Part shown: positions 26,319-35,957 of the stretch, piece by piece
Layout: the number at the start of each line of letters is the position of its first letter
Position numbering within the stretch: position 1 is the first letter of the stretch
Source of the DNA: CAZICM01 sp964537685
Lineage (GTDB): Bacteria; Myxococcota_A; Polyangia; Polyangiales; Polyangiaceae
Assembly (NCBI GenBank): GCA_964537685.1
Contig: CAZICM010000011.1
Location: forward strand, 124,001 to 188,000
Length of the DNA stretch: 64,000 nucleotides
Direction of reading: 5' to 3'
Notes under the pieces: generated by a model
Told to the model about the DNA's origin: nothing
What the model saw: the letters and a program-made list of their open reading frames with translations, nothing else
Databases searched by the model: none
Position numbers and translations under genes: made by a program

Positions 26319-28601
26319 ATGCGTGCATCAAGACGTGCCTTTTGGTCTATTCTTGCGCTTTCTGGTTTGATGATGGCGGCGGGTTGCCGGGTTGAGGTTG
26401 TATCGGGCGATCCTAAAGATCCTTTCGATCCTATTAAAAACCCGCCGGTCGTCGATCCTGGAGCCGCAATCGATGCGACCAAGCTGCCGGCCGATCAGCA
26501 GGCTGAACTCGATGGTTTATTGAGCCAAATTAATGATTCTGCCTCGATGACGGCGGCCGATTTTCAGGATACTTATAAAGTGCCTTTTGCCGCGGGAATT
26601 TCTTATGATCCTTCCCAGGCGCTGAATTTAAATTTAATTCAAGCTTCGCCTTTGGCGCTGGATCAAGCCGATATGGCCGTGCTTTCGCAGCGGGGCTTTG
26701 TGATTTCGGAAAAGCAGCGCTTCCCGACCTTTGCTTATGGTTATTCATCGATTTACGCGGCGGATTTGCCGGTATTTATTTCGGCGGATTCGGTGATGTT
26801 CGCCGTGCACCGCTCTTATGATGAAATGCTAAAGGCGGTGGAGACGGCATCATTGATGGGAGAGCTGTCGTCGATGCTGGGTGAAATGCGTTCGGCGCTT
26901 TCATCGGGCGGGGCTTCGGCGTTTAGCGCGGAAGTGCGCGCGGATGCGGATTTGTATTTGGCTGTGGCCGAAAGCCTGCTGAAGGACCAAATCAGCGCGC
27001 CTGTGGCGGGCGGGGATGCGCTGCTGATTAAAGAGATTGCGGGGATGGCCCAGAGTGCGTCGGGCTGGAAGCGCGTAAAGTTGTTTGGCATTGAGCGGGA
27101 TGAGGATTTTTCGCAGTTTAAGCCGCGCGGGCATTACACGGATTCGCCCGAGCTCGAGAAATATTTTAGGAGCATGATGTGGCTTGGCCGTGTGGATTTC
27201 CGGATGCTTGAAACTCAATCGGATGGTTCGCAAATTTTTAGGCGAAGGCAATTGGAAGCGGCGCTGGCCTTGCGCGATTTAATGAATACGACGACGGAAG
27301 GGCATTGGAAGCGTATTGATTCGGCTATCGGGGCATTTGTGGGCGAGAGCGATTATATGACGCTGCCCGAGCTTTCGAGCCTGATGAGTGATTTGGGTAT
27401 TTCGCAGACGTCGGAGCTGGCGAATATTCCCGATGCAAAAGTTGCTCAGGCCATTGTGGACGGCGCTTATGGAACGCAGCGCATTTCCAGTCACATTATG
27501 ATCAATGGTCTTGGCAATGCGACGCTGCCGCTTTCTTCGAGCTTTGCGTTGCTGGGTCAGCGTTATGTCGTCGATTCGCATGTTTTTTCGAATGTGGTGT
27601 ACGACCGCGTTCAAAAGGGCACGCAATACCGGATGATGCCTGATCCGCTGGATGCCGCGTTTGCCGCGCTTGGAAATAATCAGGCGGGTATATTGCTCGA
27701 TCCCCAGATTCAAAAGTATTCGTACGCGCCCGATTTGCATTCGATGAGATTGCTTGTGGATGCGCATCCCGGGGAGTTTTGGGGAGCGAATTTATACAAT
27801 TTATGGCTGGGTTCGTTGCGTGCGCTGTCGCCTTCGAAGGATATTGCCGATTGGAAGACGGCGGGATTGCCCGAGCTTGCGGCGACGGAAGCTTGGGGCA
27901 GGCGTATGCTGAATACCCAGCTCGCTTCTTGGGCCGAGCTGCGTCACGATACAATTCTTTATGCAAAACAATCGTATACAGGCGGGGCGACGTGTGAATT
28001 CCCCGATGCCTATGTCGAGCCTTATCCTCAATTCTTTGAGGGTTTGGAGAAATTCGCAGGCAAGGGAACCGAATTGGTGAGCGTATTGGATTTGTCGTCG
28101 CAGCCTTGGCTGGCTGAACAGATTCCGGCCTATTTTAAGAAGCTTGGGGAAATTTCTTCGACGCTTCGGCAAATGGCCGAGCATGAGCGGACGGGGACGC
28201 CCTTTACCGCAGAGCAAATGGCATTTATTAATCAAGCGGTTGCTATTCAATACGGATGTGGTGATCCCGAAGGTTCATCGGGCTGGTATTCGGAGCTATT
28301 CTTTAGTAATTGGTCGTCGGCTCAATTGGATCCGACGATTGCGGATGTGCATACTCAGCCGACGGATGAGGTTGGCAATCCGGTTGGAAGGGTATTGCAT
28401 GTGGGGACGGGGATGCCTAGGCTGATGGTGCTGACGATGGATACCTGCGTGGGTCCCAGGGCTTATGTGGGTGTGGCTTCGTCGTACTTTGAGCAGGTGA
28501 CAGAGAATTTCGAGCGGCTTACCGACGAGGCGTGGGCGGATGGGCTGAAGAGCGAGACGCCGGCCGACGTGCCTTGGATGACGGATTTGGTGACGCGTTA
28601 G
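26319..28601 (+). CDS. DUF3160 family lipoprotein
   Basis: 760 residues. The ATG at 26319 is chosen because AGAGG lies 6 bases before it and the lipoprotein signal follows directly, ending MMAAGC (Cys22); ATGs at 26247 and 26280 would add charged residues in front. The mature protein shows the pattern of DUF3160 proteins: RGFVISEKQRFPTFAYGY, YAADLPVFISADSVMFAVHR near the N terminus and TMDTCVGPRAYVGVASSY near the C terminus. These large exported proteins are frequent in Myxococcota and have no known activity. A sigma-54-like site precedes it and a strong terminator follows at 28663. Confidence 0.85.
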   Translation: MRASRRAFWSILALSGLMMAAGCRVEVVSGDPKDPFDPIKNPPVVDPGAAIDATKLPADQQAELDGLLSQINDSASMTAADFQDTYKVPFAAGISYDPSQALNLNLIQASPLALDQADMAVLSQRGFVISEKQRFPTFAYGYSSIYAADLPVFISADSVMFAVHRSYDEMLKAVETASLMGELSSMLGEMRSALSSGGASAFSAEVRADADLYLAVAESLLKDQISAPVAGGDALLIKEIAGMAQSASGWKRVKLFGIERDEDFSQFKPRGHYTDSPELEKYFRSMMWLGRVDFRMLETQSDGSQIFRRRQLEAALALRDLMNTTTEGHWKRIDSAIGAFVGESDYMTLPELSSLMSDLGISQTSELANIPDAKVAQAIVDGAYGTQRISSHIMINGLGNATLPLSSSFALLGQRYVVDSHVFSNVVYDRVQKGTQYRMMPDPLDAAFAALGNNQAGILLDPQIQKYSYAPDLHSMRLLVDAHPGEFWGANLYNLWLGSLRALSPSKDIADWKTAGLPELAATEAWGRRMLNTQLASWAELRHDTILYAKQSYTGGATCEFPDAYVEPYPQFFEGLEKFAGKGTELVSVLDLSSQPWLAEQIPAYFKKLGEISSTLRQMAEHERTGTPFTAEQMAFINQAVAIQYGCGDPEGSSGWYSELFFSNWSSAQLDPTIADVHTQPTDEVGNPVGRVLHVGTGMPRLMVLTMDTCVGPRAYVGVASSYFEQVTENFERLTDEAWADGLKSETPADVPWMTDLVTR

Positions 28602-28662
28602 AGCTCGTCTCGATTTTTTGAGATGGGTTCCGTTGCCATTGACGTATAATCTACGCATATAG

Positions 28663-28688
28663 AAAAGGCGGGTTCAGGCCCGCCTTTT
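28663..28688 (+). terminator. Rho-independent terminator
   Basis: A GGCGGG/CCCGCC stem (28667-28672 with 28679-28684) with a six-base loop, an A-run before and TTTT after. It lies about 60 bp after the DUF3160 stop. A TATAAT at 28645-28650 just before it has no partner -35 box. Confidence 0.85.
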
Positions 28689-28717
28689 CCCATTCCAACA
28701 CCTGTGCGAGGCCGCCG

Positions 28718-30619
28718 ATGAAAAACTGCTTTATTGCTTTGCATTCCTTTGAAATTCTTGCCGCGATGGGGCTTTTCATGGGCGGGCTCGGCTGCTCTTC
28801 GGGTTCGCCGCTTGAAGAAATGGATTACGACGATCCCGAGCCTGTAGGTGTGGCGATTTCTGGGCTGACGGTGGCCGAGGCTGTGAATCAAGGCTGCTCG
28901 ACGATGATTTTAAAAAATCTCTCGCTGCAGATTATCGCGCAGGGGCAGTGCATTAATCCCGATGCTTTTGTGGAGGTGCCGCAAGCGGCGAATATTAGCT
29001 TTGGATCGACGGTGTTTCCCTATTTGGAGCTGCCTGCGAAGGATGCCTTGCTCAAGGCGCTGGCTTCGAAGCCCAATACGCAGATGACCGTGAATTCGAT
29101 GTTTAGAACGGTTGCGCAGCAATATCTATTGTATACGTGGTATTTAAATGGCCAATGCGGGATTGCCCTCGCGGCGAAGCCCGGCGCTTCCAATCATGAG
29201 ACGGGCCTTGCGCTGGATGTGAGTGAATACAATACCTGGATGACGGCGCTCGAGAATAATGGCTTCAATTGGCTGGGCAATTCGGATGTGGTGCACTTCG
29301 ATTATGCCGGTCCGGGAGCCGTGAATTATAAAGGATTGGATGTTAAGGCATTTCAACAGTTGTGGAATATTAATCATCCCAATGATTTAATCGATGAAGA
29401 TGGTATTTATGGCCCTCAGACCGAAGCCAGGCTGAAGCAGTCTCCAGCGGATGGATTTGCAATTGGGCCGAATTGTAATGCGCCAAAGCCTTCGCCGGAT
29501 TTATTTCCGGCCATATCTTGGGCGGATGCCGAAGATCGATTTAGCGATCATAGCTCGGCGGGTATTATCGATTGGATGGAGGGGGATAGCCATTCGGTGT
29601 ATTTGTCGGTGAGCAATAAAGGCGGTGAAGGGGCTTCCAATGCCGATATTGGGATTTTGGTGGATGAGCCATTTGTGGTGGTGAGCGATTATTTGATCGA
29701 GAGCGATTGGCAAAACGGTGGTGTATTTCAAGAAAACGATGCAAATAGCGATCCGGCGAATCCTGTGCATAGCCAAGCTTTGGGCAAAGCTTTTTCATTG
29801 AAGCTGAATGGGATTTCGCCTGGAGAAACCAAGCGGGTAACGCTGTCTGTTCAGACGGCCGCCTATTCCATTGGGCTCGCGGATTCACCGGGGATTCGTT
29901 TTTGGGTAAAGGATATCCCTAATTTTTATCATCAAGATGATTATGATGGTCCGGCAACCAATGTGGATGGTTCGCAGAGTTTTGGCGATAAATTACAGGT
30001 GAATGCGCCTTCGGATATTTATAGCCGCACGCATTGGGAGTGGGATAGCGACAGGCTGGAGGGGTGGGAGGCGCGCAATCAGGTGAGTGTGGTTGCCGAT
30101 GCTTCGCTAAAAACGCTGCTGATTGAGGCCGATGGGGATGATCCTGGGGCGATGGGGCCTGAGACGGCTTTTGGTGCGAAGGATTTTCATAAAATTGTGA
30201 TACGTGCCAAGCGTAATGGAGGAACAGGGGCTTCAAAGCTGTATTTCTCGACGGTGGAAGATCCTGTGATGGATGAGGTGAAGTCTCAGGTGCTTGAGCT
30301 GCCCGCGGATGATTCGTTCCGGGAAATCATTTTGGATATGTCGGCGCATCCTCATTGGACGGGGACGGTGAATGCGCTGCGTGTAGATCCTTTTGATTCG
30401 GGTCTTGGAACGATGGAATTGGATTATGTGCGGGTGCTGTCGGGCGTTTCTAATGGGAACAATGGTCCTGGCAATGGGGTGGCGCCTGAAGATAATTCGC
30501 TGGGATCGTCGTGTATTTGTGCGTTTCCAGGAAGCGCCGGGTGTCATTTGAATGGCGCGGGATGGCTGTTTTCGTTGAGTTATTTGCTGCTGGTATTGCG
30601 AAGAAAAGGGCGCGTGTAA
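28718..30619 (+). CDS. VanY-type D,D-carboxypeptidase-like lipoprotein with MYXO-CTERM-like tail
   Basis: 633 residues. A lipoprotein signal ends GGLGC (Cys26). Residues about 100-210 form a VanY/DacB-like peptidase domain with SNHETGLALDVS (SxHxxGxAxD zinc motif) and VVHFDY, which would trim peptidoglycan stem peptides. Residues about 210-240 (AFQQLWNINHP, IDEDGIYGPQTEARL) look like a peptidoglycan-binding repeat. The C-terminal 350 residues are beta-rich and unrecognised. The protein ends with CICAFPGSAGC, a hydrophobic stretch and RRKGR, like the MYXO-CTERM sorting signal. Having both a lipobox and such a tail is unusual. The next gene starts one base after its stop. Confidence 0.8.
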   Translation: MKNCFIALHSFEILAAMGLFMGGLGCSSGSPLEEMDYDDPEPVGVAISGLTVAEAVNQGCSTMILKNLSLQIIAQGQCINPDAFVEVPQAANISFGSTVFPYLELPAKDALLKALASKPNTQMTVNSMFRTVAQQYLLYTWYLNGQCGIALAAKPGASNHETGLALDVSEYNTWMTALENNGFNWLGNSDVVHFDYAGPGAVNYKGLDVKAFQQLWNINHPNDLIDEDGIYGPQTEARLKQSPADGFAIGPNCNAPKPSPDLFPAISWADAEDRFSDHSSAGIIDWMEGDSHSVYLSVSNKGGEGASNADIGILVDEPFVVVSDYLIESDWQNGGVFQENDANSDPANPVHSQALGKAFSLKLNGISPGETKRVTLSVQTAAYSIGLADSPGIRFWVKDIPNFYHQDDYDGPATNVDGSQSFGDKLQVNAPSDIYSRTHWEWDSDRLEGWEARNQVSVVADASLKTLLIEADGDDPGAMGPETAFGAKDFHKIVIRAKRNGGTGASKLYFSTVEDPVMDEVKSQVLELPADDSFREIILDMSAHPHWTGTVNALRVDPFDSGLGTMELDYVRVLSGVSNGNNGPGNGVAPEDNSLGSSCICAFPGSAGCHLNGAGWLFSLSYLLLVLRRKGRV

Positions 30620-30620
30620 T

Positions 30621-32021
30621 TTGTCTACGCATAAAGTGGTGCTGATCGGCGCGGGGGTGGCCAGTATGTGTGCGGCCGCCGTGCTCAGCCGCCGGGGTTG
30701 TTCTGTGACGCTTATCGAGCGGGACACGCTGGCTGATGGAGTTTCTGCGCGGGCGGGTATTCCCCAGGCTCGGCATGTTCACGTTTTGTTGCAGAGTGGG
30801 TGGATGGAGATGGAGCGCTTGTTTCCGGGCTTTCAGGCGCGGATGCTCGAAGCGGGCGCTCATCTGTTCGATCCAGCGCAGGCGTCGGCTTTGCGCCGGC
30901 CTTCGGGCTGGCAGCGGAATATGCGAAGCGGTGTGGTGAATGCTCTTGCTTCGCGCGATCTGACGGAATCGATCATCCGGGGGCTGTTGCGGGCTATGCC
31001 GGGGGTTGAAGTGAAAGATGGATTGGATGTTGTGGATCTTCGGGCCGTGAAAGGCCGGCATCGTGTGCTGGGGGTGCGGGCAAAAGAGCGCGAGGGAGGA
31101 GCGCTGATCGATTTCGATGCCGATTTGGTGCTGGATGGAAGTGGTAAGGCATCAAAGGCGCCCGCTTGGCTCGAGGCGATGGGGGTGTCAGCACCCAAGG
31201 AAACGGTGGTGGATAGTTTTGCAGGATATGCTTCGCGTTGGTATAAGGCAACTTTGCCGGAAAAGCGGCCTGGAGGAAGGGTGTTTCAAGCGATTTGGAT
31301 CGATCCCGTGCCACCTTCGCATCCGCTTGGGGCCGCCTTGTTTCCTATTGAGGGAGATCGGTGGATTGTTACGATCTTTGGACATGGAAAGTGCTATCCT
31401 CCAAGTGATGTTGAAGGCTTTCAAAAGGCGCTTTTTGGGCTCGCTTCGTCTCTGATTGCCGCGACGGTCGCCGACGCCGAGCCGCTGTCGCCGGTTGTGT
31501 CGGCCCGGTCGCATATGAATCGCTTTCGGCGTTATGAGCAGTCTTCGAATATGCCCGCGGGTTTTGTGGCGATAGGGGATAGTGTGTGTGTGTTTAATCC
31601 TATTTATGGGCAGGGGATGACGGTGGCCGCGCTTGCCTCCGGGGCATTGTCGACTGTGCTCGATCGCGGTGAAGTGATGGGAAGTGCTTCATTTGTCAAG
31701 GCTTTTTATGAGGAACAGGCGCGGCTGTTCGCTGATCCGTGGGCGCTCGCGACCGGGGCCGATTTTCGGTATCCAGAGACGGTTGGCGATAAACCCCCGG
31801 GAGCTGATTTGCTTCGGGGATATGGGGATCTTCTGGCGGCGTGTTCACTGGAGGATGAGACGCTGCTTCAACAGACTTGGCCCGTGTTTCATATGTTGAA
31901 ACCGGTGAAGGAGCTGGCTGCTCCAAGGGTATTCGCCCGTGTGCTTTTGTTGTCGCTTGCCGCAAAAACCAGGGCTCTGATGAAGGGGGCGGAGGCAATT
32001 CCTCCTATGCCTCCCGAATAA
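30621..32021 (+). CDS. FAD-dependent monooxygenase
   Basis: 466 residues from a TTG placed right after the preceding stop; no ATG fits the Rossmann start. The N-terminal dinucleotide fold is VVLIGAGVASMCAAAVL with an acidic residue in LIERD, and the FAD ribityl-binding motif GFVAIGDSVCVFNPIYGQGM lies near residue 320, as in group A flavin hydroxylases and related halogenase-like enzymes. A HVHVLLQSGW segment near residue 50 is also typical of this subgroup. Substrate unknown. It converges on the kinase gene (8-bp gap) and belongs to a local group of redox genes. Confidence 0.85.
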   Translation: MSTHKVVLIGAGVASMCAAAVLSRRGCSVTLIERDTLADGVSARAGIPQARHVHVLLQSGWMEMERLFPGFQARMLEAGAHLFDPAQASALRRPSGWQRNMRSGVVNALASRDLTESIIRGLLRAMPGVEVKDGLDVVDLRAVKGRHRVLGVRAKEREGGALIDFDADLVLDGSGKASKAPAWLEAMGVSAPKETVVDSFAGYASRWYKATLPEKRPGGRVFQAIWIDPVPPSHPLGAALFPIEGDRWIVTIFGHGKCYPPSDVEGFQKALFGLASSLIAATVADAEPLSPVVSARSHMNRFRRYEQSSNMPAGFVAIGDSVCVFNPIYGQGMTVAALASGALSTVLDRGEVMGSASFVKAFYEEQARLFADPWALATGADFRYPETVGDKPPGADLLRGYGDLLAACSLEDETLLQQTWPVFHMLKPVKELAAPRVFARVLLLSLAAKTRALMKGAEAIPPMPPE

Positions 32022-32029
32022 TGGGTGAA

Positions 32030-35000
32030 TTATGAAGTCGTTTGCACAATGATAGAGCAGAATCGTTCGGGATCGGCAATGCCTTGTTCCCGAAGGACAT
32101 CGAGGGCTGCTTTGCATTGGCCCGCGCCTTCGTCGCCTCCTATAAAGAGACCCATATGCCGGCGAACGGCGGCTTCGTGAAGGAGCATGCCCGCAGCGCT
32201 AAAGAGTTCAACGGCCGATTTGAATCGGCTTAGGGCTTCTTCTTGACGGCCAAGTTGGGTGGCAAGTGTTCCAAGAATAAGCTCCGACGAGCCTTGAGCG
32301 CAAGGTGTTCCCAGTTTTGCAAGGGTGTTGGCGTCCTGGGAGGCGCGCCGGCGCAATAAGGGCGCGCGAAAGCCGCGGGCTCGGGCGAGCGATATCGCTG
32401 CGCGGAGTTGGAGGACGTTGATGCGAACATATTGCACGCGCATGAGGTCGGCGGAGCGAAGGGCGCGGTAGGTGGTGGTGAGCCTGTGTTCGGCGCTTTC
32501 GATGTCACCATCATAGATATCCGATGAGATCTCGATTCGATCGCCATACCAATGTTGGTGGGTGTAAGTATCCTTAAACCAGAGGCGCATGGCTTCGCGC
32601 GCGCTTTGCCGGGCAGCGTTTGGATGGCCGTCGGCAAGCTCGATATTGGCGCCGGCTAGTTGGGCGGATACGACGGCGAAGACATTGCCAAGCCGTTCCG
32701 CCTGACGCTTCCATGGTGGCAAAAGAGTGCGCAGTTCATTAAAGCGCCCGAGCCATTTCAGGGATTCGGCAATGGCTGAAATGGCGGTGTTGCATTCCCA
32801 ATCAACGCCTCTGCATTGGTCGCGGAAGATGGTGAGGGCCTGTTGAACCAACTTGGTGCCTTCATCGAATTGGGTGATGCCCATGAGGCCAATTCCCTTG
32901 CACTGGAATATGTTGGCGCGCACGTTCGGCGTTTCGCGGGTGATGGCCATGCGTTCAACTTCGTCGAGCAGGCTCATGCCCTGGGTGAAGCCCTTTGCAG
33001 AGCCTTCGTACATTTGGACCATGCCATATAAAGTGAGGGCCCAGGCAATACAGGTGGGATCGCCGATATCGAGCGCGAGGCGCGTGTAGCGCAGCAAGAA
33101 GCTGGCAGCGCGCATGGAATCGAAGGAAAGCAATCCCTTGATGGCCGAGGCACATGCCTCCAGCCGGGTGCGATCTGCGGCAGAAATTTCGGCCGGGGGG
33201 CGCAGTTGGTAGGATAGGCCCCGCATTTTCAGGCGTATGAAGCCAATGAGGGTGGAAAGGAGCGCTCGCCCAGACGTTTGGGGCCATGGAATGCCAACTT
33301 CTTCCAGTACGGGTCCAAGAGCGGCTCGCCCTTCTTCAAAATGGCCGCTGGATAAGAGATGCTGCGCGCCGAGGCTGCGAAGGCCGGTCGCACGCTCGGA
33401 GGGAGCTCGTTTTGCGGCCTCGAAATAGTGAGGCGCGGCCTCGGCACCTCGCCCAGCTTCCGCTAGGGCCTCGCCCAGAGCTTCGTGAAGCAGGGCATAT
33501 CTTGGGCTATCGGCTGGATCTTGGGCTGTTTCGAGGGCCAGCCTAAAGAACTCTGCAGCGCGTTCAAAGGCGAGGGAGCCCAGGGCCTTTTCCGCGGCGG
33601 TTTGGGCATAGGCGGAAGCTTTGGCGCGTTCACCCGCGCCGTTGAAGTGAAAGGCGAGCCGTACGGCGTCTTCAGGTGTGCGGCGCTCGATTTCGTCGGC
33701 AATTGCGGCATGCCTTTGGCTTCGGAGATCTTCGCTCAGTTGGCCGTATACGCTTTCCCGGATTCGATCGTGGTAGCTTTCCACGGTATCCAATTCGCTC
33801 ACCCCCAGCGAGCGCACCAGACGAGCGTTGCGGAGAGTGGAGAGGAGACCATGAGCGCCCAAGCCAATGCCTGCGGCTGAGAGGGCAACGCCTAGTTGTA
33901 CCGGGCCGCCGGCCACGGCAATGACCTCGAGAAGGCGCCGCGGTTCTGGGGCAAGGAGTGTAACGCGGGCGGTGATGAGTTCTTCCAGGGAGATCTCTTT
34001 TGGATTGGGTGCGTTTAGAAGTGCTTCGCCTCCTTGCTGTTCTGCCGTAGAGGATGCCGCATCCAGAGATTCCGCATGACGGACGAGTTGCTCGATGAAG
34101 AAGGGCGAACCTCCGGATTCTCGGGCGATGGAAAGCGCCCGCGCCTCGGCATCGGGGCCATGTTTGCCCATGAGGGAAAGGGCAAGGGTGCGAGCATACT
34201 CAAAGGAAAGCGGTTCGATTTCAAGGCGTTGTATTGAACGAGCTGCGCCTTGAGCCGGTATCGAATCAAGGATCTTTTTGAGGAATGGGCTCTTGTCGAT
34301 CTCTTCGCTGCGGTAGGAGCACAAAAGGAGAGCCGTGGGTGGATTAGGAGGGGCAAAAAGTTCTTCAAAGAGGCGGGCGCTGTCGATATCGCCCCACTGA
34401 AGATCGTCAATATACAGAACCAGGGTTTTTCGTGTTGCGATGCGCGCGAGCAGTTCTTTAAACCCCTTGAATGCCCGCTGCCTGAGCTCGTTTGGGTCGC
34501 GGGTCCGGTCGTCTTCCGCAGGTCCTATGTCAAGCCCCTTTAGCGTGAGCAATACTGGAAAGATGCGGGACAACTCCCGCATATGCGCGGGCAGCAGGAG
34601 ACGGAGCTCGCTTTCGGGCAGACCTTCGAGGAAGCGCGCCAAAGCATCGATGATGCTATCAAATGCCTTGAAAGGCAGGCTTTCCCGTTCGTAGCACCGG
34701 CCCCGAAGCAGTAACGTGTCTTTGCGCGCGCCGATATGCCTCAAGAAGCTTTCACACAGGGTGCTCTTGCCCATGCCCGAACGTCCGCCGATGTAGATTG
34801 TCGAGGGAGCGCCCTGGGATACGACTTCCAATGCCTTTTCAAGAACCGCGAGTTCCGCGTCGCGGCCGATTACATCAATGGCGGAGGGGGGTGGGACAGT
34901 ATCTTTGTAAAAAATAGGATTTGGTGTCGGACCACCAATGCGCGCGAGGATTTCAGCAGCATCTGGACGTGCGGCAGGGTCGGGATTGAGGAGGGCCATG

Positions 35001-35926
35001 CACAGTTCATCGAGGTCTTGCGGGACGCCTGGAATGCGTATTCGTGGCCGTTCGGGGATAATAAGTGCCCTATCACTAAGCAATTTTGCAGGCGATTCTG
35101 AATCATGAGGCACCGCGCCTGTGAGCGCCTCGTAGAGCATGACCCCGACCGCGTACCAATCCGAGGCTGTGCCGGCAGGCTGAAGGAGCACGAGCTCAGG
35201 TGCCATGTAGGCGGGAGTTCCTGCAAGATTTCGCTTGGTCTCCTTGTCCGGGAGGACATCACTGACCAGTCCGAAGTCGAGAATTACAACACGGCCTTCA
35301 CTGGTCACCATGACATTGCTTGGCTTGAGATCGCGGTGGAGCTTGCCCGCGGCATGCAGTGCGGAAACGCCTTCTGCGAGCTGGCGCATCGCCGTGCGCA
35401 GCCTGTCCACGCAATCTGGAGACAGCGGTTTCGATGGGGGAGGTGTGGGGATGGCCGCAGGATTGGGGGTATCTAATATCAATACAGAGGGAGTATGCGT
35501 TTGTGTCGTTGTGGGGGCGAGTACTGTCTCCGCAAAACGGGTCGTTGTTCGGCGACGTAGGTCTGCTCCGCGCACATAGTCGAGAAAGGAGGCGCCGTGC
35601 ACGAGTTCCATCGTGAAAAACCAGTCATCGCCCTCGCCCACAAGCTCATGCAAGACGACCAGGTTTGGGTGGATAATGTCCGCCACTGAGCGAAATTCGT
35701 TTTTTAGCCGGAGCAATCCTTTAGGGCTCATTCTCTGTAGCGTTTTTAGCGCTACTCGTTCATTTCGTTCAGTGTCGAGCGCAATGTACACAACACCCAT
35801 GCCCCCCGCTCCCAGGTGCTCCAGGATGCGATAGCGGCCAATCTGCACGGGGGCTCCAGGCTCCGATGGCCGGATTCGCCTTGAGTCAGGACCGTCCGAA
35901 CTCGGATTCGAGCGATGCGTTGGCAT
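32030..35926 (-). CDS. Ser/Thr protein kinase with AAA ATPase and TPR region (PknK-like)
   Basis: 1298 residues. Residues about 28-330 are a Hanks-type kinase: GAGGMGVVY, ALKTL lysine, HRDLKPSN, DFGLVSD and APE; a proline/threonine-rich insertion lies between the N lobe and the catalytic loop. Residues about 350-640 are an AAA_16/STAND ATPase with Walker A GGRSGMGKST and Walker B LVLYIDDLQWGD. The rest is helical repeats (TPR-like). Such proteins sense a ligand through the helical part and signal by phosphorylation; they are abundant in Sorangium-like myxobacteria. It starts 31 bp after the amine oxidase stop, so both are likely on one leftward transcript. Confidence 0.93.
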   Translation of the reverse strand: MPTHRSNPSSDGPDSRRIRPSEPGAPVQIGRYRILEHLGAGGMGVVYIALDTERNERVALKTLQRMSPKGLLRLKNEFRSVADIIHPNLVVLHELVGEGDDWFFTMELVHGASFLDYVRGADLRRRTTTRFAETVLAPTTTQTHTPSVLILDTPNPAAIPTPPPSKPLSPDCVDRLRTAMRQLAEGVSALHAAGKLHRDLKPSNVMVTSEGRVVILDFGLVSDVLPDKETKRNLAGTPAYMAPELVLLQPAGTASDWYAVGVMLYEALTGAVPHDSESPAKLLSDRALIIPERPRIRIPGVPQDLDELCMALLNPDPAARPDAAEILARIGGPTPNPIFYKDTVPPPSAIDVIGRDAELAVLEKALEVVSQGAPSTIYIGGRSGMGKSTLCESFLRHIGARKDTLLLRGRCYERESLPFKAFDSIIDALARFLEGLPESELRLLLPAHMRELSRIFPVLLTLKGLDIGPAEDDRTRDPNELRQRAFKGFKELLARIATRKTLVLYIDDLQWGDIDSARLFEELFAPPNPPTALLLCSYRSEEIDKSPFLKKILDSIPAQGAARSIQRLEIEPLSFEYARTLALSLMGKHGPDAEARALSIARESGGSPFFIEQLVRHAESLDAASSTAEQQGGEALLNAPNPKEISLEELITARVTLLAPEPRRLLEVIAVAGGPVQLGVALSAAGIGLGAHGLLSTLRNARLVRSLGVSELDTVESYHDRIRESVYGQLSEDLRSQRHAAIADEIERRTPEDAVRLAFHFNGAGERAKASAYAQTAAEKALGSLAFERAAEFFRLALETAQDPADSPRYALLHEALGEALAEAGRGAEAAPHYFEAAKRAPSERATGLRSLGAQHLLSSGHFEEGRAALGPVLEEVGIPWPQTSGRALLSTLIGFIRLKMRGLSYQLRPPAEISAADRTRLEACASAIKGLLSFDSMRAASFLLRYTRLALDIGDPTCIAWALTLYGMVQMYEGSAKGFTQGMSLLDEVERMAITRETPNVRANIFQCKGIGLMGITQFDEGTKLVQQALTIFRDQCRGVDWECNTAISAIAESLKWLGRFNELRTLLPPWKRQAERLGNVFAVVSAQLAGANIELADGHPNAARQSAREAMRLWFKDTYTHQHWYGDRIEISSDIYDGDIESAEHRLTTTYRALRSADLMRVQYVRINVLQLRAAISLARARGFRAPLLRRRASQDANTLAKLGTPCAQGSSELILGTLATQLGRQEEALSRFKSAVELFSAAGMLLHEAAVRRHMGLFIGGDEGAGQCKAALDVLREQGIADPERFCSIIVQTTS

Positions 35927-35957
35927 GTCGCCTCGTTGTGGTGTGCTGTGTTTCCTG

